Assembly: GCF_036370855.1 (NCBI RefSeq)
Contig: NC_088111.1
Location: forward strand, 17,643,501-17,707,500
Direction of reading: 5' to 3'
DNA length: 64,000 bases
Source: Dromaius novaehollandiae
Taxonomy: Eukaryota; Chordata; Aves; Casuariiformes; Dromaiidae
This document shows positions 27,600-41,362 of this stretch, one piece after another; the stretch's first letter is position 1, and each line of letters opens with the position of its first letter. The translations under genes and the position numbers were made by a program. The notes under the pieces were generated by a model. It did not search any database. It had not been told where the DNA came from and was given only the letters and a program-made list of their open reading frames with translations.

Positions 27600-28500
27600 G
27601 TCGCGGGGTCCCTGCGCCCCGCCCCCCCGGGAGCCGCCTCCCCATGCCCCACTTCCCCGCGCCCCACGTCCCGGTGCCCCGTGTCCCGTGACCTGCATCC
27701 CTGCACCCTGCCTTCCCATGTCCCCACATCCCACGTCCTGGTGACCTGTGTCCCCCGTCCTGCGTCCCTGTGCCCCGTGTCCCCGCTCAGGGGCAAGGTC
27801 TCTGGCCAGGGGCACACGCCCAAGCCCGGGAGCCCTCCCCGCCGCTGACCACAGGAGCTGTGCCACATGGGTGACGCGTGGGGCCACGCAGAGCAGGGCC
27901 GGGTGACGCGCTGGCCCATGGTGGCATGGGGGCAAAGCGGCACGTGGCTGGGCTCGGGCTGGGGGCCCTGGAGGAGTGGAGCGCCTGGCACCCCAGCCCC
28001 ATGGCACCCTAGTTCCCACAGTCCCCTAGCACCCCAGTGGCCATGGCACCCCGGTTCCCACAGCGCCCCAACCCCTGCAGCACCCCAGTGCCCATAGCAC
28101 TCCAGTTCCCACGCCCCCCCCCCGGCACCTGCAGCACCCCAGTGCCCAGAGCACCCCCGTTCCCACAGCCTCTGCAGCACCCTGGTGCCCACAGCACCCC
28201 AGTGCCCATAGCACCCCAGCTCCCACGGCCCCTGCAGCACCCTGGTGCCCATAGCACCCCGGTTCCCATGGTCCCCCAGCCGCCCCCAGCACCCCAGTGC
28301 CCATAGCACCCCAGTTCCCATGGCCCCCCAATGCCCACAGCACCGTGGTGCCCATAGCACCCTGGTTCCCATGGCCCCGCATTGCCCATAGCACCCCAGT
28401 GCCCATAGCGTCCTGGTTCCCACAGTCCCCCGGTGCCCACAGCACCCTGGTTCCCACAGCCCCCCAGTCCCCCGGTGCCCACAGCACCCTGGTCCCGGCA
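27600..28500. repeat. Minisatellites between CFAP70 and MSS51
   Basis: From about 27640 to 27790 there is a degenerate repeat of the type GTCCCGTGCCCC. From about 27960 to 28500 there is a clearer tandem array with a 17-18 bp unit like GCACCCCAGTGCCCATA alternating with GCACCCTGGTTCCCATG, around 30 copies. These occupy most of the space between two divergently transcribed genes. Long open frames on both strands here are products of the repeat. Confidence 0.85.
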
Positions 28501-28589
28501 GCCCGACAGCGCGGTGCCCGCTCGGGGTGCCAGCGCAGCCCTGCCCTCGCCGCCGATGCATGTGGCCGCGCGGGCCCGCGCCGCGGGAT

Positions 28590-28698
28590 ATTCTTAGCTG
28601 GGAGCTGCCTCCCGGCGTTCCTGCCTGTGGGAAGCGCTCCCAGAGGCGCAGGCAGCCGCTGCCGGGCACAGGCGAGGCGGGGACGGGCGGCGGACGAG
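28590..28698 (+). promoter_or_regulatory. MSS51: Possible MSS51 5' UTR exon
   Basis: A donor reading GACGAG|GTGAGC lies at 28698/28699. The MSS51 coding exon is preceded by a strong acceptor (CCCCTCTGCCTCGCAG) ending at 29254. This suggests a non-coding first exon ending at 28698 and an intron of about 555 bp. The TSS cannot be placed from sequence alone, and the upstream limit is arbitrary. Confidence 0.4.
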
Positions 28699-29056
28699 GT
28701 GAGCCCCCGCTTCCCCTTGCCCCCCCCGAACCGACCCTCCGGCATGTCCCTCTCCCGTAGACGGGTCCGGAGGGGAAGGCAGAAGCTGACGGAGAGGAGC
28801 GGTGTGGGGACGAGGCGCTGCGTCCCCCCGGCAGCAGGATGGTGCTCCGGGGTGACGGCGCTTCGGGGGGGGGCCTGCGTGGGGGTGTCCAGCCCGGGTC
28901 AGGGAGCACCTGGGTGCCATGAGCAGGGACACCCAGGGCAGAAGGGGTTACCGAGGCCCCTGCTGCCGCCAGCCCGCCCCTGGCTCCTTTCCGGCGGGCG
29001 CCTGGCCCCGGAGCGGAGCGGTTGGCCCGTCGGCGGGGAGGGGATGACCGGAATAG

Positions 29057-32001
<2,945 letters not shown>

Positions 32002-32109
32002 CTGGCTCTGAACAGCAACCTGCCTGCACCGTCGCAGCCCCGCCAGGGCCCCCCGCCGGCACCCCCTGCCCCCCAGCCTACACCGCACGCTGCCACTGCC
32101 GCCGCGCCG

Positions 32110-32115
32110 AATAAA
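32110..32115 (+). terminator. MSS51: MSS51 poly(A) signal AATAAA
   Basis: Canonical AATAAA hexamer 109 bp after the MSS51 stop codon. It is the only one near the 3' end, giving a very short 3' UTR of roughly 125-130 nt. Confidence 0.85.
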
Positions 32116-32141
32116 CCACCGCCGACCACCGCGTCTTCAGC

Positions 32142-32147
32142 TTTATT
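32142..32147 (-). terminator. Poly(A) signal of the PITPNC1-like gene (distal last exon)
   Basis: TTTATT on the plus strand, AATAAA on the minus strand, about 250 bp after the stop of the distal terminal exon (32394). Expected cleavage near 32120-32130 places the two convergent gene ends on top of each other. Confidence 0.85.
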
Positions 32148-32393
32148 TCCGAAAAGGCCTTTGTTTTCCCAAAGAAAACGGCGGCCGGAGCCGGCCCGGC
32201 ACCCCTCCTGCCGACGGGGCGGCCGGGGGAGCCCGGCAGCGGGACGCGGCGCAGACGGGGGCTGCGGGGCGGCACGGCCCCCTGCGAGGAGCCTGGCGCT
32301 GGGCCGGCTCGCGGGCGCCCGACGTCACGGGAGGCCGGGCCGGAGGCGCGGGACGAGGCCTGGCGGCGGGGCTCTCCCCGGGCGGCGCGGGCC

Positions 32394-35300
32394 TCACTCG
32401 GCACCCGCGCGCTCCCGCAGCGCCGGCAGCGTCAGGGTCTCGGGCGCCGACTTCTTGCGGGGCCGGGCCTTGGGGGCGGCGAGGAAGTCGGGGGCGTCGT
32501 CGGCGAGCGGGGTGGAGGGGGCGCTGGCGGGGGCCGAGCGCGGCGCCGACGGCCGCCCTGCCTCGCTCACTGCGATGGCGGGCGCCAGCCGGCCCACCAG
32601 CTCGTTGGTGGCCTCCTGCGTCTCCCGCTCGTAGCGCCGCACCTCCTCCATGGTCATGCCTGCCGGGGCGCCCGCGGCGTTGGCGGCTGCTGAGAGCGGG
32701 CAGGCCCCCCCGTGCGCACCCCCCGCCGCCCTTCCTCCCGCGGCCACCAGGAAAGGGATGGGTGGTGCAAGTGGCGGGGGACATGCCAGCCCTGCACAGG
32801 CAGGATTTGTGCACGGGGAGGGAGTTGTGCACGGGGAGGATTTGTGCACGGGGAGGATTTGTGCACGGGGAGGGAGTTGTGCACGGGGAGGGAGTTGTGC
32901 ACGGGCAGGAGTTGTGCACGGGGAGGGAGTTGTGCACGGGGAGGGAGTTGTGCACGGGGAGGGAGTTGTGCACGGGGAAGCACAAGGCTGCACGCCGGTG
33001 AGCTGCGGGGGGATCCCCATGTGCACAAGCCCCGTACGCATGGGCGCAACTCGCTGCGTGCCCAGCGCTGAGCTGCCGCCCTGCCCCAGCGCCCCGCGTG
33101 GGCTGTGCGTGCTGAGCGGGAGAGCTGAGGGCACGTACATAGACGGGGAGTCCGGGGCGGGCGGGAGCTAGGGGTGCTGGCTCCCCAGTTTTTGGTTTGT
33201 GGCCACTTGCATCTGGGACTCGAAGGCCCGGACCTCTTCCAGGGACATGTCTGGAAGGCAGAGAGCCGTTGGCCGCGGGGACGGCGCTGCACCCCACCGT
33301 GGTGCAGCGGGCAGGGACGGCGGCGCGGGCCGGGCGGTCAGCGGGGTTGTTCGGGAGACGGCGTGCCGAAACACGGCCAGCCGCCGGCATTGCCGGGGCA
33401 GGGAGCGGGGCCGCCCCGCACTCACCGCACCACTCGTCCACCCAGGCGAAGGCCTGCCGGTGTCCTATCAACAGCACGTCACGGATGACCTGCGGAGCAC
33501 GGCGCGGTCGGGCTGGGCAGGGTGACCCCCGCCGCCCCGGCCCCCCCGGCCCCCGCCGCCCCTCACCTTGTGCACGAACTGCTCTACGCGGCTCTGCAGC
33601 CCCCACACCTCGAACTTGACGGTCACCAGCTTGTAGGAGCACATGATGGGCTGGGTGTGCTGGCGCCAGCCCTCCCGCAGCGGCCCCCGGCCCGTCTTGG
33701 CCGAGCTGAAGTAGCGCGGGTCCTGGCGCGGGGGGGTCGTGAGGCCGGGCGGCGCGGGCGCCAGCAGCTCAGCACCCCCCCGGCCCACCTTACCTCCAGG
33801 CTGCGGTAGTAGCGCTCGGGGATCTCGTCGAAGGCGATGTCCAGGAAGGAGACCTCGTGGTCGCCCAGGATCTTCTCGCTGCGGAAGATCTGGGGGGGGA
33901 AGGGGCGGTGAGGATGCCCCGCTGGGATGGGCACAAGGTTGCCAGGTCTCAACGGCCCGAGAGCAGCGAGGGGCTGGGGCCAGGCCCAGCTCACGCCCGG
34001 CGTGGGGAGACTCACGTTCTCGCTGTCCCCGCAGTTGTCCTCATACTTGGTCTCAATGTAGATGGAGAACTTGGGCAGGAAGGAGCACTGTGGGGCGAGA
34101 CGGCTGTGGGCCAGGGCCGCGGGCATAGAGACCAGGCCGGGGTGGTGGGGACCAGGCTGGTTGGGTGCCCGGGATGGGGGCACAGGGAGTGGGACGTGGG
34201 GGCATCTGGGATGAGGGCACAGGGACTGGGACAGGGGGACACCTGGGAGGAGGACACGGGGACTGGGATGGGAGTGCTTGGGATGGGGGCATGGGGACCA
34301 GGTTGGGGGGACACCCAGGATGGGCCTTGGGGACTGGGTTGAGGGACACCTGGGATGGGGACACAGGGACCAGGTCGAGGGGTACCCAGGATGGGGTTAT
34401 GGGGACCAGGATGAGGTCACACCTGGGATGGGGGCACAGGGACCAGGCTGGGGGTTACCCAGGATGGGGTTATGGGGACCAGGATGAGGTGACACCTGGG
34501 ATGGGGGCACAGGGACCAGGCTGGGGGTGTCCGGGATGGGGTTATGGGGACTGGGATGAGGTGACACCTGGAATGGAGGCACAGGGATCAGGATGGGGGG
34601 GATACCTGGGATGGGGGCACGGAGACCACGATGAGGGGATGCCCAGGATGGGGACCAGGATGAGGGGACATTCGGGGGCATGGGGACCACGCTGGGGGGA
34701 CACCCGGGCTGGGGGCCGCAGGGACATCAGGGCCCCATCCTCCATGGCCACGCTGGGAGCCCAAGGAGGGGCTCAGCCCCCCGGCAGGTGGGGCAGGGGG
34801 GCCAGCACCCCGGGCAGGGCCAGGGCCATGGCGGGCAAGAAGCCGCATGCCGAGTCCCTGCCGAGGGAGGCGGCAGGGCTGCAGGGACGGCCACCCGCCC
34901 CGGGGGACGCCGGCGCCTCCTTACCGTGTACTCTGCCGGGGCGGCGGGCACGGCCGGCGGGCAGCAGACGGGGACAGAGGTGAGAGGGGCGCAGCAGCGG
35001 GGCCGTGCCACAGCCTGCGCCGGGCAGCCCACGTGGGGCACGGCGGGTGCCGCGGGGCTGTGCCCGGCCCCCCCACCCCCCCCCTGCCCGCCGGTGGTCT
35101 CACCGGTGATGGTGTAGGGGTAGTAGTTCCAGGCCTTCTCCGTGATGTAGAAGATGCGGGGGGTCACTGCCCGGGCCCAGCTGGGCAGTTTGCTGCGGGG
35201 GGCACGGAGGAGCCCCGGGGGGGGGCCGGTCACAGCTGGGCATGGAGGGATGTCCCCCCCCCCCGACCCCCACCCCATCACCAGGGACCCCCCCTCCCTC

Positions 35301-37835
35301 CCCAGGAACCCTACCAGCACCCACACTCCAACCCCAGCACCCCCCGGGACTCCCCCAGCACCCCCACCCCAACCCCGGCACTCTCACCTCCTCCCCAGGG
35401 ACCCCCCCCAGCACCCCCACCCAACCGCAGCACCCCCTCTCCTCCCCACAGACCACCCCGAGCACCCCAGCCCCATCGCCAGGGACCCCCCCCAGGGACC
35501 CCCCCAGGGCCCCCCCCAGCAGCCTCACCCCAACCCCAGCACTCCCACCTCCACCCCAAGAACCCCCCTCCCAGCACCCCCACCTTCTCCCCAGGGACCC
35601 CCCCAAGCACCCCACTCCAAACCCAGCACTCCCCCTCCTCCCCAGGGACTCACCCCAGCACCCCCACCTCCCCCCAAGGACCCCCCCAGCACCCCCATCC
35701 CAACCCCAGCACCCCCAGGGACCCCCCCCAGCACCCCCACCTCCCCCCCCAAGGACCCCCAGCACCGCAACCCCACCGACCCCCCCGAGACGCCCAAGCT
35801 CAGCCCCCCCCAGGCCCCCCCAGCACCAAGCCCCCCTGCCGCGTGCTCGGAGCAGCCTGCCCCCGGGGCGCCCCTGCCCAGCACCCCGAGGCCGGCCCCC
35901 CCCGTCCCTGCTCCCCGCCAGGAGGGCAGCATGGGGCCCGGGGAGGGGGGGGCGCCGCGGCCGGTGCTGCCCCACGGTGCGGGCGCTCCCCCGCGTTCGC
36001 CGGGCGCCCGGCACCGAGGCCGGCGGCGGTTGTGATTAATTTGCAGGCGTTATAAATAACCTCCCCGAGCCGCAGCGTGAGCGCCGCGGCTAAGAATAGC
36101 CCGTCTCGGGGGGGGGGGCGGCGCGGGGGGCCGGGGCTGGCACCTGGAGAGGTGGACCCGCTTCTCGGTGAACTGGCCGGCGCCGTGCACGGGGTCCTCG
36201 TGGGGCTCGTTCTTCACCACCTCCACGCCCTCGCCCTTCTCGCTCTCCTGGTGGCTGTGCTTGCTGATGGTGTACAGCTGCCCCACGCGGTACTGCAACG
36301 AGCGCGCCCGGCCTCAGCCGGGGCACCCCCCCCCGGCAGGGCCGCGGCCTCCGCCCCGCCGCGGCGACACGGGGTGGCCCCGCGGGCCGCACCAACCCGT
36401 TCTCTTCCCCGGGGTAAGCGCCCGGCGTCCCCGACCAGGCTGCCGCGACGGCGGACCCTCTGCCCCGAGGCGCGGTGCAGCCCCTGGTGCTGCGGGGTTT
36501 TTTCCCTGCTCGTGCAAGCCCGGAGCCCGGCCAGGGAGCCCCCTCCACCGGCCCCGGCTGGCACCCTGCCCGAGAGCCCCCCGGGTCCTGCCGGGCAGCC
36601 CGAGCTGTCAGCGCAATGGGGACATCAGAGCAACCGGGACCTGGGAGCAATGGGGACCTGGGAGCAACGGGGATGTCGGAGCAACGGGGACCTGGGAGTG
36701 ACAGAGACCTGGGAGCAACCGGGACATCAGAGCAACAGGGACCTGGGAGCGATGGGGACCTGGGAGCAATGAGGACCTGGGAGCGATGGGGACATCGGAG
36801 TGACCAGGACCTTGGAGCAATGGGGATGTCAGAGCAATGAGGACCTGCGAGCGACAGCGACCTGGGAGCGACTGGGACATCGGAGCACTGGGGACATCAG
36901 AGCAACCAGGACATCAGAGCATTGGGGACCTGGGAGCAACCGGGACATCAGAGCAACGGGGACCTGGGAGTGACGGGGACCTGGGAGTGACGGGGACCCG
37001 GCTCCCCTCCGCCGGGCAAGTGGGAGGGAGGCGACAGCTGCCGCTCCGGCGACCCCCCCGTTTCCGACAGCACCGTGCTCCCTGCCCAGCTCCGGCCCCG
37101 CAGCGAGGCCGGCGTACGGCCGCCCGCAGCGCACACGCACCGGCCCAGCGACGGGCGCAGGGGAAACCGAGGCAGGGAGCAGCAAGGGGCCGCACCGTTT
37201 CGGGCTCCCTCCAGCGCCCGGGCAGCCCCGTCTGCCCCCCCCACCTGCTCCTCGCTGCCTTTGAGCGTCTCGCAGGGACGCTGGGCAGCTTCGCAGCACG
37301 CCGCGCACCTCCCCGAGCCTTTGCGCTCGGGAAATAACGTGGGAGCCAGGGGAAAGGGTGAAAAAATATATATATATATATATATATATGTATCTGATGA
37401 CGCGGCGGCGTAAGAATTGTTTTATTGCCCCTCCGACGACCCTATTCATCCCGCTAATTGCCAGCGCGATCTTATCGCCGCTCCGCCTAACTGCAAGCGC
37501 TCCCGGGTGCCGCCGCCGAGGGCCGGCCCGGCCGCCGCGGGGACCCCGCTCGCCCGAAGCGGCCCCTCCGCCGCCCGGTGCGCCGGGGGCTTCGGGGGAG
37601 GCCGCGGGGCCGGGGCCGCCACGCGCGCGGCACCTCGAGCACCCCTGGGGCCGGGTCTCCGCGGAGCCGGGCGCCGCGGGGGGGGGTTCCACGACCGTGG
37701 TCGGCCCCGGCTCTGCCACCGTCCCGCGAGCCGGGCACCCGCTTCGCTGCCCGCTGCCCGTGCCCGGAGCCCACCCGGCCCCCTCACCTCCTCGGTGGTG
37801 AGCGGCATGCAGATGCGGTACTCCTTGACCAGCAT
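32394..37835 (-). CDS. PITPNC1-like cytoplasmic phosphatidylinositol transfer protein
   Basis: Class II single-domain PITP, the family that carries phosphatidylinositol and phosphatidic acid between membranes. Common exons (minus): 37788-37835, 36144-36292, 35104-35192, 34925-34932 (8 nt), 34016-34087, 33794-33889, 33567-33722, 33426-33489. The distal last exon is 32394-32659, giving 315 aa; the alternative is 33168-33250, giving 254 aa. Family signatures are [79 protein letters not shown] and [12 protein letters not shown], then a C-terminal tail with [14 protein letters not shown] as in long PITPNC1. It differs from human PITPNC1 at many positions in the middle (for example [20 protein letters not shown]). 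It could therefore be a second paralogue rather than the direct orthologue, so no symbol is given. Introns are full of minisatellites. Confidence 0.88.
32806..32985. repeat. 18-bp minisatellite between the two alternative PITP last exons
   Basis: About ten tandem copies of an 18-bp unit TGCACGGGGAGGGAGTTG, some copies shortened. It lies downstream of the proximal last exon and upstream of the distal one, within the 3' UTR of the short isoform or the competing intron. Confidence 0.9.
33168..33250 (-). CDS. Alternative last exon of the PITPNC1-like gene (short isoform)
   Basis: The exon begins after a good acceptor (CTTCCAG) and is phase-compatible with the common exon ending at 33426. It encodes [20 protein letters not shown] followed by a short tail and TAG. 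It is a divergent homologue of the start of the distal exon ([20 protein letters not shown]). Human PITPNC1 has a comparable pair of mutually exclusive C-termini. Including both exons would hit the stop of this one, so they must be alternatives. Confidence 0.8.
34170..34720. repeat. G-rich minisatellite in PITP intron before the microexon
   Basis: Degenerate tandem array with a unit of about 30-35 bp based on GGGATGGGGGCACAGGGACC plus AGGCTGGGGG or AGGATGAGGTGACACCT. It covers most of the intron between the exon at 34016-34087 and the microexon. Confidence 0.85.
34925..34932 (-). CDS. 8-nt microexon of the PITPNC1-like gene
   Basis: The conserved motif YTITEYTCSF cannot be made by joining the flanking exons directly. 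The missing eight bases (AGTACACG, finishing E then Y-T) occur here, bordered by a CAG acceptor and a GTAAGG donor. Both junctions restore the frame exactly. Confidence 0.8.
35250..35870. repeat. C-rich minisatellite in PITP intron 2
   Basis: Near-pure C/A tract on the plus strand with a repeating theme of CCCAGGGACCCCCC, CAGCACCCCCACC and CCCAACCCCAGCAC, roughly 30-45 bp per period. The minus (sense) strand is therefore a long run of G-blocks. Confidence 0.85.
36610..36995. repeat. About 16-bp minisatellite in PITP intron 1
   Basis: Around 24 imperfect copies of GGGGACCTGGGAGCAA / GGGACATCAGAGCAAC. Two unit types alternate irregularly, indicating expansion by unequal exchange. Confidence 0.9.
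37365..37391. repeat. (TA)n microsatellite in PITP intron 1
   Basis: About 13 TA dinucleotides in an otherwise GC-rich first intron. Confidence 0.9.
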
Positions 37836-40440
37836 GGCGGCGGCGAGGCGGCGGGGCCGCGGCTCAGGCGGAGGCTGCGGCGAGGCCGGCGCGGCGGGGC
37901 GGCCGCCCGGGGGGGGGGCGCATCCTGCGGAGACGGGGCGCCGGCCGGGGCAGGCGGTGAGCGCGGGGCGGCGGCGGCGGCGGCGCCCCCGCCCCAAACC
38001 GGCGCCCTCCCGCCGGGGAGCCGCGGCAGCATCCCGCCGCCCAAACCCGGCATCCTCCGCCGCGCACGCCCACGCGCCGCTCCGGCCAGGCCTCCCGCGG
38101 CAGCGGGCAGGATGAGGCCGGCAGCCGGGCGGCCCGGGGCGAGGCTGGGGCAGGGCGAGGTTGGCCGAACGGCCCGTGGGCGCCGCGGCGGCCGCCCGCT
38201 CTGCAGCAGGGTTTCCTTAGCCTCGCGCTGCCTCGCCAAGAGACGCGTTCACGGGCGAGGTCGAGCAGACGGAGCAGGCAGAGCCGGGCGCGTGGGTGAC
38301 CCCGGCGCGGGGCGAGCAGGGCACCCCGAGCCGCCGGGCACACGGGTGCCTTGTGACCTGCTCCGGCCCGCGGGGTGCTCGGGGCACCCTGGGGTGCTCG
38401 GTGGGTCTCGGGGGTGCAGCGTGCCCCTGGGGGGGGGGGGGATGCCTGGTCGGGGGGGGTCTGGTTGGGCTCGGGCTGCCGGGGGCTCCGGTTGCCCCGG
38501 GAGCTCGGGCTGCGGGGGCTCGGGCCGGCGGCGCTGCCGGTGCGGGAGGCAGGGGCGAGCCGGGCCCGGCGCCCCCCGCCGCGGAGCCGCGGGCAGGTGC
38601 CCCCCGGCCGCCGGCAGCCGACGCGCCCCGGCGCCTGCCGCCCTCCCCTCCCGCTGCCCCCGGCGGCGGCACGACGGTCCGCGGCTGCGCCCGCCGCCCT
38701 GCCCGCGCCGCGGCATCCCCGGCGGCCACGGGGCACCGCGGCTCCGGCGGGGGGGGGGGGTCTCCGCCGGCCCCGCCGCGCCCGGCCCCGCCGCGCCCGC
38801 GCTCACTCACCGGGGCCGCGGCGATGCCGCTCGCCGCCGTGCCCGGCCGCCCCGGGCCGTGCGCAGGAGCGCGCCGCCTCCGGGCCCGCCGCCGCCGCCG
38901 CCGCACACCGACCCCTAGGGGGAGGAATCCGCCGCGCACCGGCGGCCCGGCGCGGCTCCGGGGCTGCCCGCACCCATCGCGGCTGCTCCCGGAGGCTCCC
39001 CCGCGCCCGCCCCGACGGCCGCCCGGCCCGGCCCGCACACGCACCCGCTGCGCCGCCGCCCAGCTCGCCCGCGCCGCTGCCCTCGCTCCGTTGCAAGCGA
39101 CTCGCTCGCTAAAAATAGCGGCGCCGGGGCTGGGCAGGGCCGCGCGGCGCGGGCGGTTTTCCTCCCATTTGCTGAAAAAACATTGTGCCTCGCGGGGCTC
39201 CGAGCGGCTCCCGCGTCCGGGCTGTTCCGCACCCCGAGCGCTGCAGCCAGGGGTGCTCGGGGCTCAGCACCCCGCGCCGGCACCCGGCGGGCCCCGCTGC
39301 GCGCTCCCGTCTGCGGAGGGGCAGCAAGGAGCGGCCCCAAACACGGCTTCGCGTTCGCAGCGCGGCGCGACGGGCCCCTCGCCTGGGCGCGCCCCACTCG
39401 CGAGCCGCCGCTCCATCGCCCCCCCTCGGAGCGGGGACTTGCCGGGAAATTTTGGCCCAAAGCCACGGATTCGGCAGCAGAAGGGATTTGCATGGAGGGC
39501 GGAAGGGCCGGAGCCCCGCTGGGCGTGTTTGCTCAGGCGCCGGAGGCCCAGCCCTCGCCCTTGCTCCTGGCTGGGCTCGGCAGGGCCCGAGGGTGCTCAG
39601 CACCCGGTCCCGGTCCCGGCCGGGGGGGGGGTCACACCCGGGGACCCCTGCAGCGCTCGTGTTTGCAAACGGCGTCCAAAGGGGATCCCCGCGGCCAGCG
39701 GCCGAGGCTGGGGGGGGGCCGCGGTGACCGCCCGCCCGTGCCAGGGTGCGGGCGCAGCGGGGTGGCTGCCGGGCGGCAGATCCCCCCGGCCACTGGCCCC
39801 GGCCCCGGGGGATGGCCGGTTCCCGGCCGCGGCAGCAGTTCTGGAGGCCCGGGAGGCCCAGCTGGCACCGCAACCCCGAGCACTGGGCCGGCCCGGTGGC
39901 GGCAGCACCCCGGGCCGGGCGGCGGTTCCCCCCGAGCCGCCCCCTCCCTCCTGGGCAGCAGGTCTGCGTCACCTCGCGGCGCCGGGACCTCGCTCCGCGC
40001 TGCCCGAGGGATGCGCCCGGCCCCCGGCGCCCGCCGAGCCTCCCCGGGGCCGACGCGCCCGCGCTGCGTCGCGGGGCGCCCGGCAGCACCGCGCGGAGGC
40101 CCCGGCTCCCCCCGCCGCGCCGCCCCCGGGAACGCGGCCCCTGGCAGCGGCCCCCGGCGCCGCCCAGCCGGAAGCGGGATCGCGGCCGAGGAAGAAAGCA
40201 GCTGCTCGGCCGGGCTCGGCCCGCCCGTGGCCCCCGCGGCGGCCCCGCGGAGGGCGGCGGCGACCAAACGCAGCGGTGACGGCCCCGGCGCAGCGGTGAC
40301 GGCCCCGCGAGCGGGCGCGCCCCAGGGCGGGGGGGGGGCGCTGCTGCCCGCATCCTCATCCCCCCCCCGACTCGTTCTGCAGGCTCTTGGGCGGCTGCCA
40401 AGCCGAAGGCATCCGCGATTGCCTTTCTTGGTCATGTCCC
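37836..40440. promoter_or_regulatory. CpG-island region upstream of the PITPNC1-like gene
   Basis: Very GC-rich, CpG-dense sequence with no conserved coding signal. A donor-like site (CCCCG|GTGAGTG) on the minus strand near 38815 suggests a non-coding first exon upstream of it. The long open frames on both strands (up to 667 codons) reflect base composition. A single octamer ATTTGCAT lies near 39484. No gene was recognised in this stretch. Confidence 0.5.
39109..39118. promoter_or_regulatory. MEF2-type motif CTAAAAATAG
   Basis: Perfect palindromic match to the MEF2 consensus YTAWWWWTAR, isolated inside a CpG island upstream of a donor-like site that could end a 5' UTR exon of the PITPNC1-like gene. 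It may instead act as an A/T-rich core promoter element. Function is inferred from the motif only. Confidence 0.4.
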
Positions 40441-40663
40441 GTTAACACTGAGACCTAATGAACGGCCAGCAGAAAAGGAGTTTTGGTGGCGCCTGGCCCC
40501 CCCCCGGCTAGCGGGCGGCCGGAGGGGCGAGAAGCAGCGGCTTTGGGGAGCCCCCCGCAGCCCGCTCCGCTCCCCCGGGCACAGAGCAGCCCCCCCGACC
40601 CCCCCCTCACGGGGCCGAACCGTCAAGGGCCCCGGGAGCGCCCCAGGCATGGCCGGACAGCAC

Positions 40664-40684
40664 GGGGGGGGGGGGGGGGGGGGG
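40664..40684 (+). repeat. Homopolymer G run of 21
   Basis: Uninterrupted G21 on the plus strand in the intergenic region between the PITPNC1-like and MYADM-like genes. It is a likely site of length error in sequencing. Confidence 0.9.
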
Positions 40685-40973
40685 CTGAGGGCACCAGGGC
40701 CGCGGCTCCCAACCCGCCTCGCCACCCCAGGGGCCGCAGGCCAACGCCCCCCGCTGCTGCAGCCCCGGCTTTCCGGGGTCCCCCCCGGGCAAGCCCCCTC
40801 GGTGCCCACACCGTCACCCCCGGGGGCAGCCCCCGGCCCCACATGATGCCCCACCACCTCCGAGAGGAGCCCCTGGCACGCCGGCGTCCCTGGTCACCCG
40901 CCAGGGCAGGAGCCCACGGGAAGCGGGGGCAGAAAAAGAAAGAGGAGGCAGAAGCAAGTGAAAAACAGCCCGC

Positions 40974-40979
40974 TTTAAT
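40974..40979 (-). terminator. Poly(A) signal ATTAAA of the MYADM-like gene
   Basis: TTTAAT on the plus strand, ATTAAA on the minus strand, about 385 bp past the MYADM-like stop codon. It is the first such hexamer downstream. Confidence 0.6.
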
Positions 40980-41362
40980 CCAAAAGCCCCCCCCAAGCCC
41001 CCAGGCTTTCCCGGGCCGGGCCAAGCCATGCTGCCCCCTGCCCCTCCCTGGCACATCCCCCCACGCCCCCACCCACCCTCCGCTGCACCCCGCGGCGCTC
41101 CCCTCGTGGAGCAAGGGGAGAAGGAGCTTTCCGAGGCGCCCGGGCGCCCTGGGGAGCGGGCGGCCCGCGGCCTCTTCCTCGGCTCCCGCGGCAAGCGCCC
41201 AGCCACGACGAAGCACCCCGGCGGGCCCCGTGCCCCGCGAGGGGAGCTGCTGGCCACCGCGGCCAGGCGCCCACCTCCCCTTCCCGGCACGCCGCGGCCC
41301 TGCGCACCCCGAGCCCGGCGGGCAGCACGGGGCAGGGCGCGGCGGCGGGAGCTCCCCAGCCC

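Noticed and set aside
28590-28600. MEF2-like site upstream of MSS51
   Set aside because: The A/T core is interrupted by a C (ATATTCTTAG), so it does not meet the consensus.
35100-36055. Glycine- or proline-rich collagen-like frames
   Set aside because: They come from the C-rich minisatellite in the PITP intron and lack Gly-X-Y regularity over any length.
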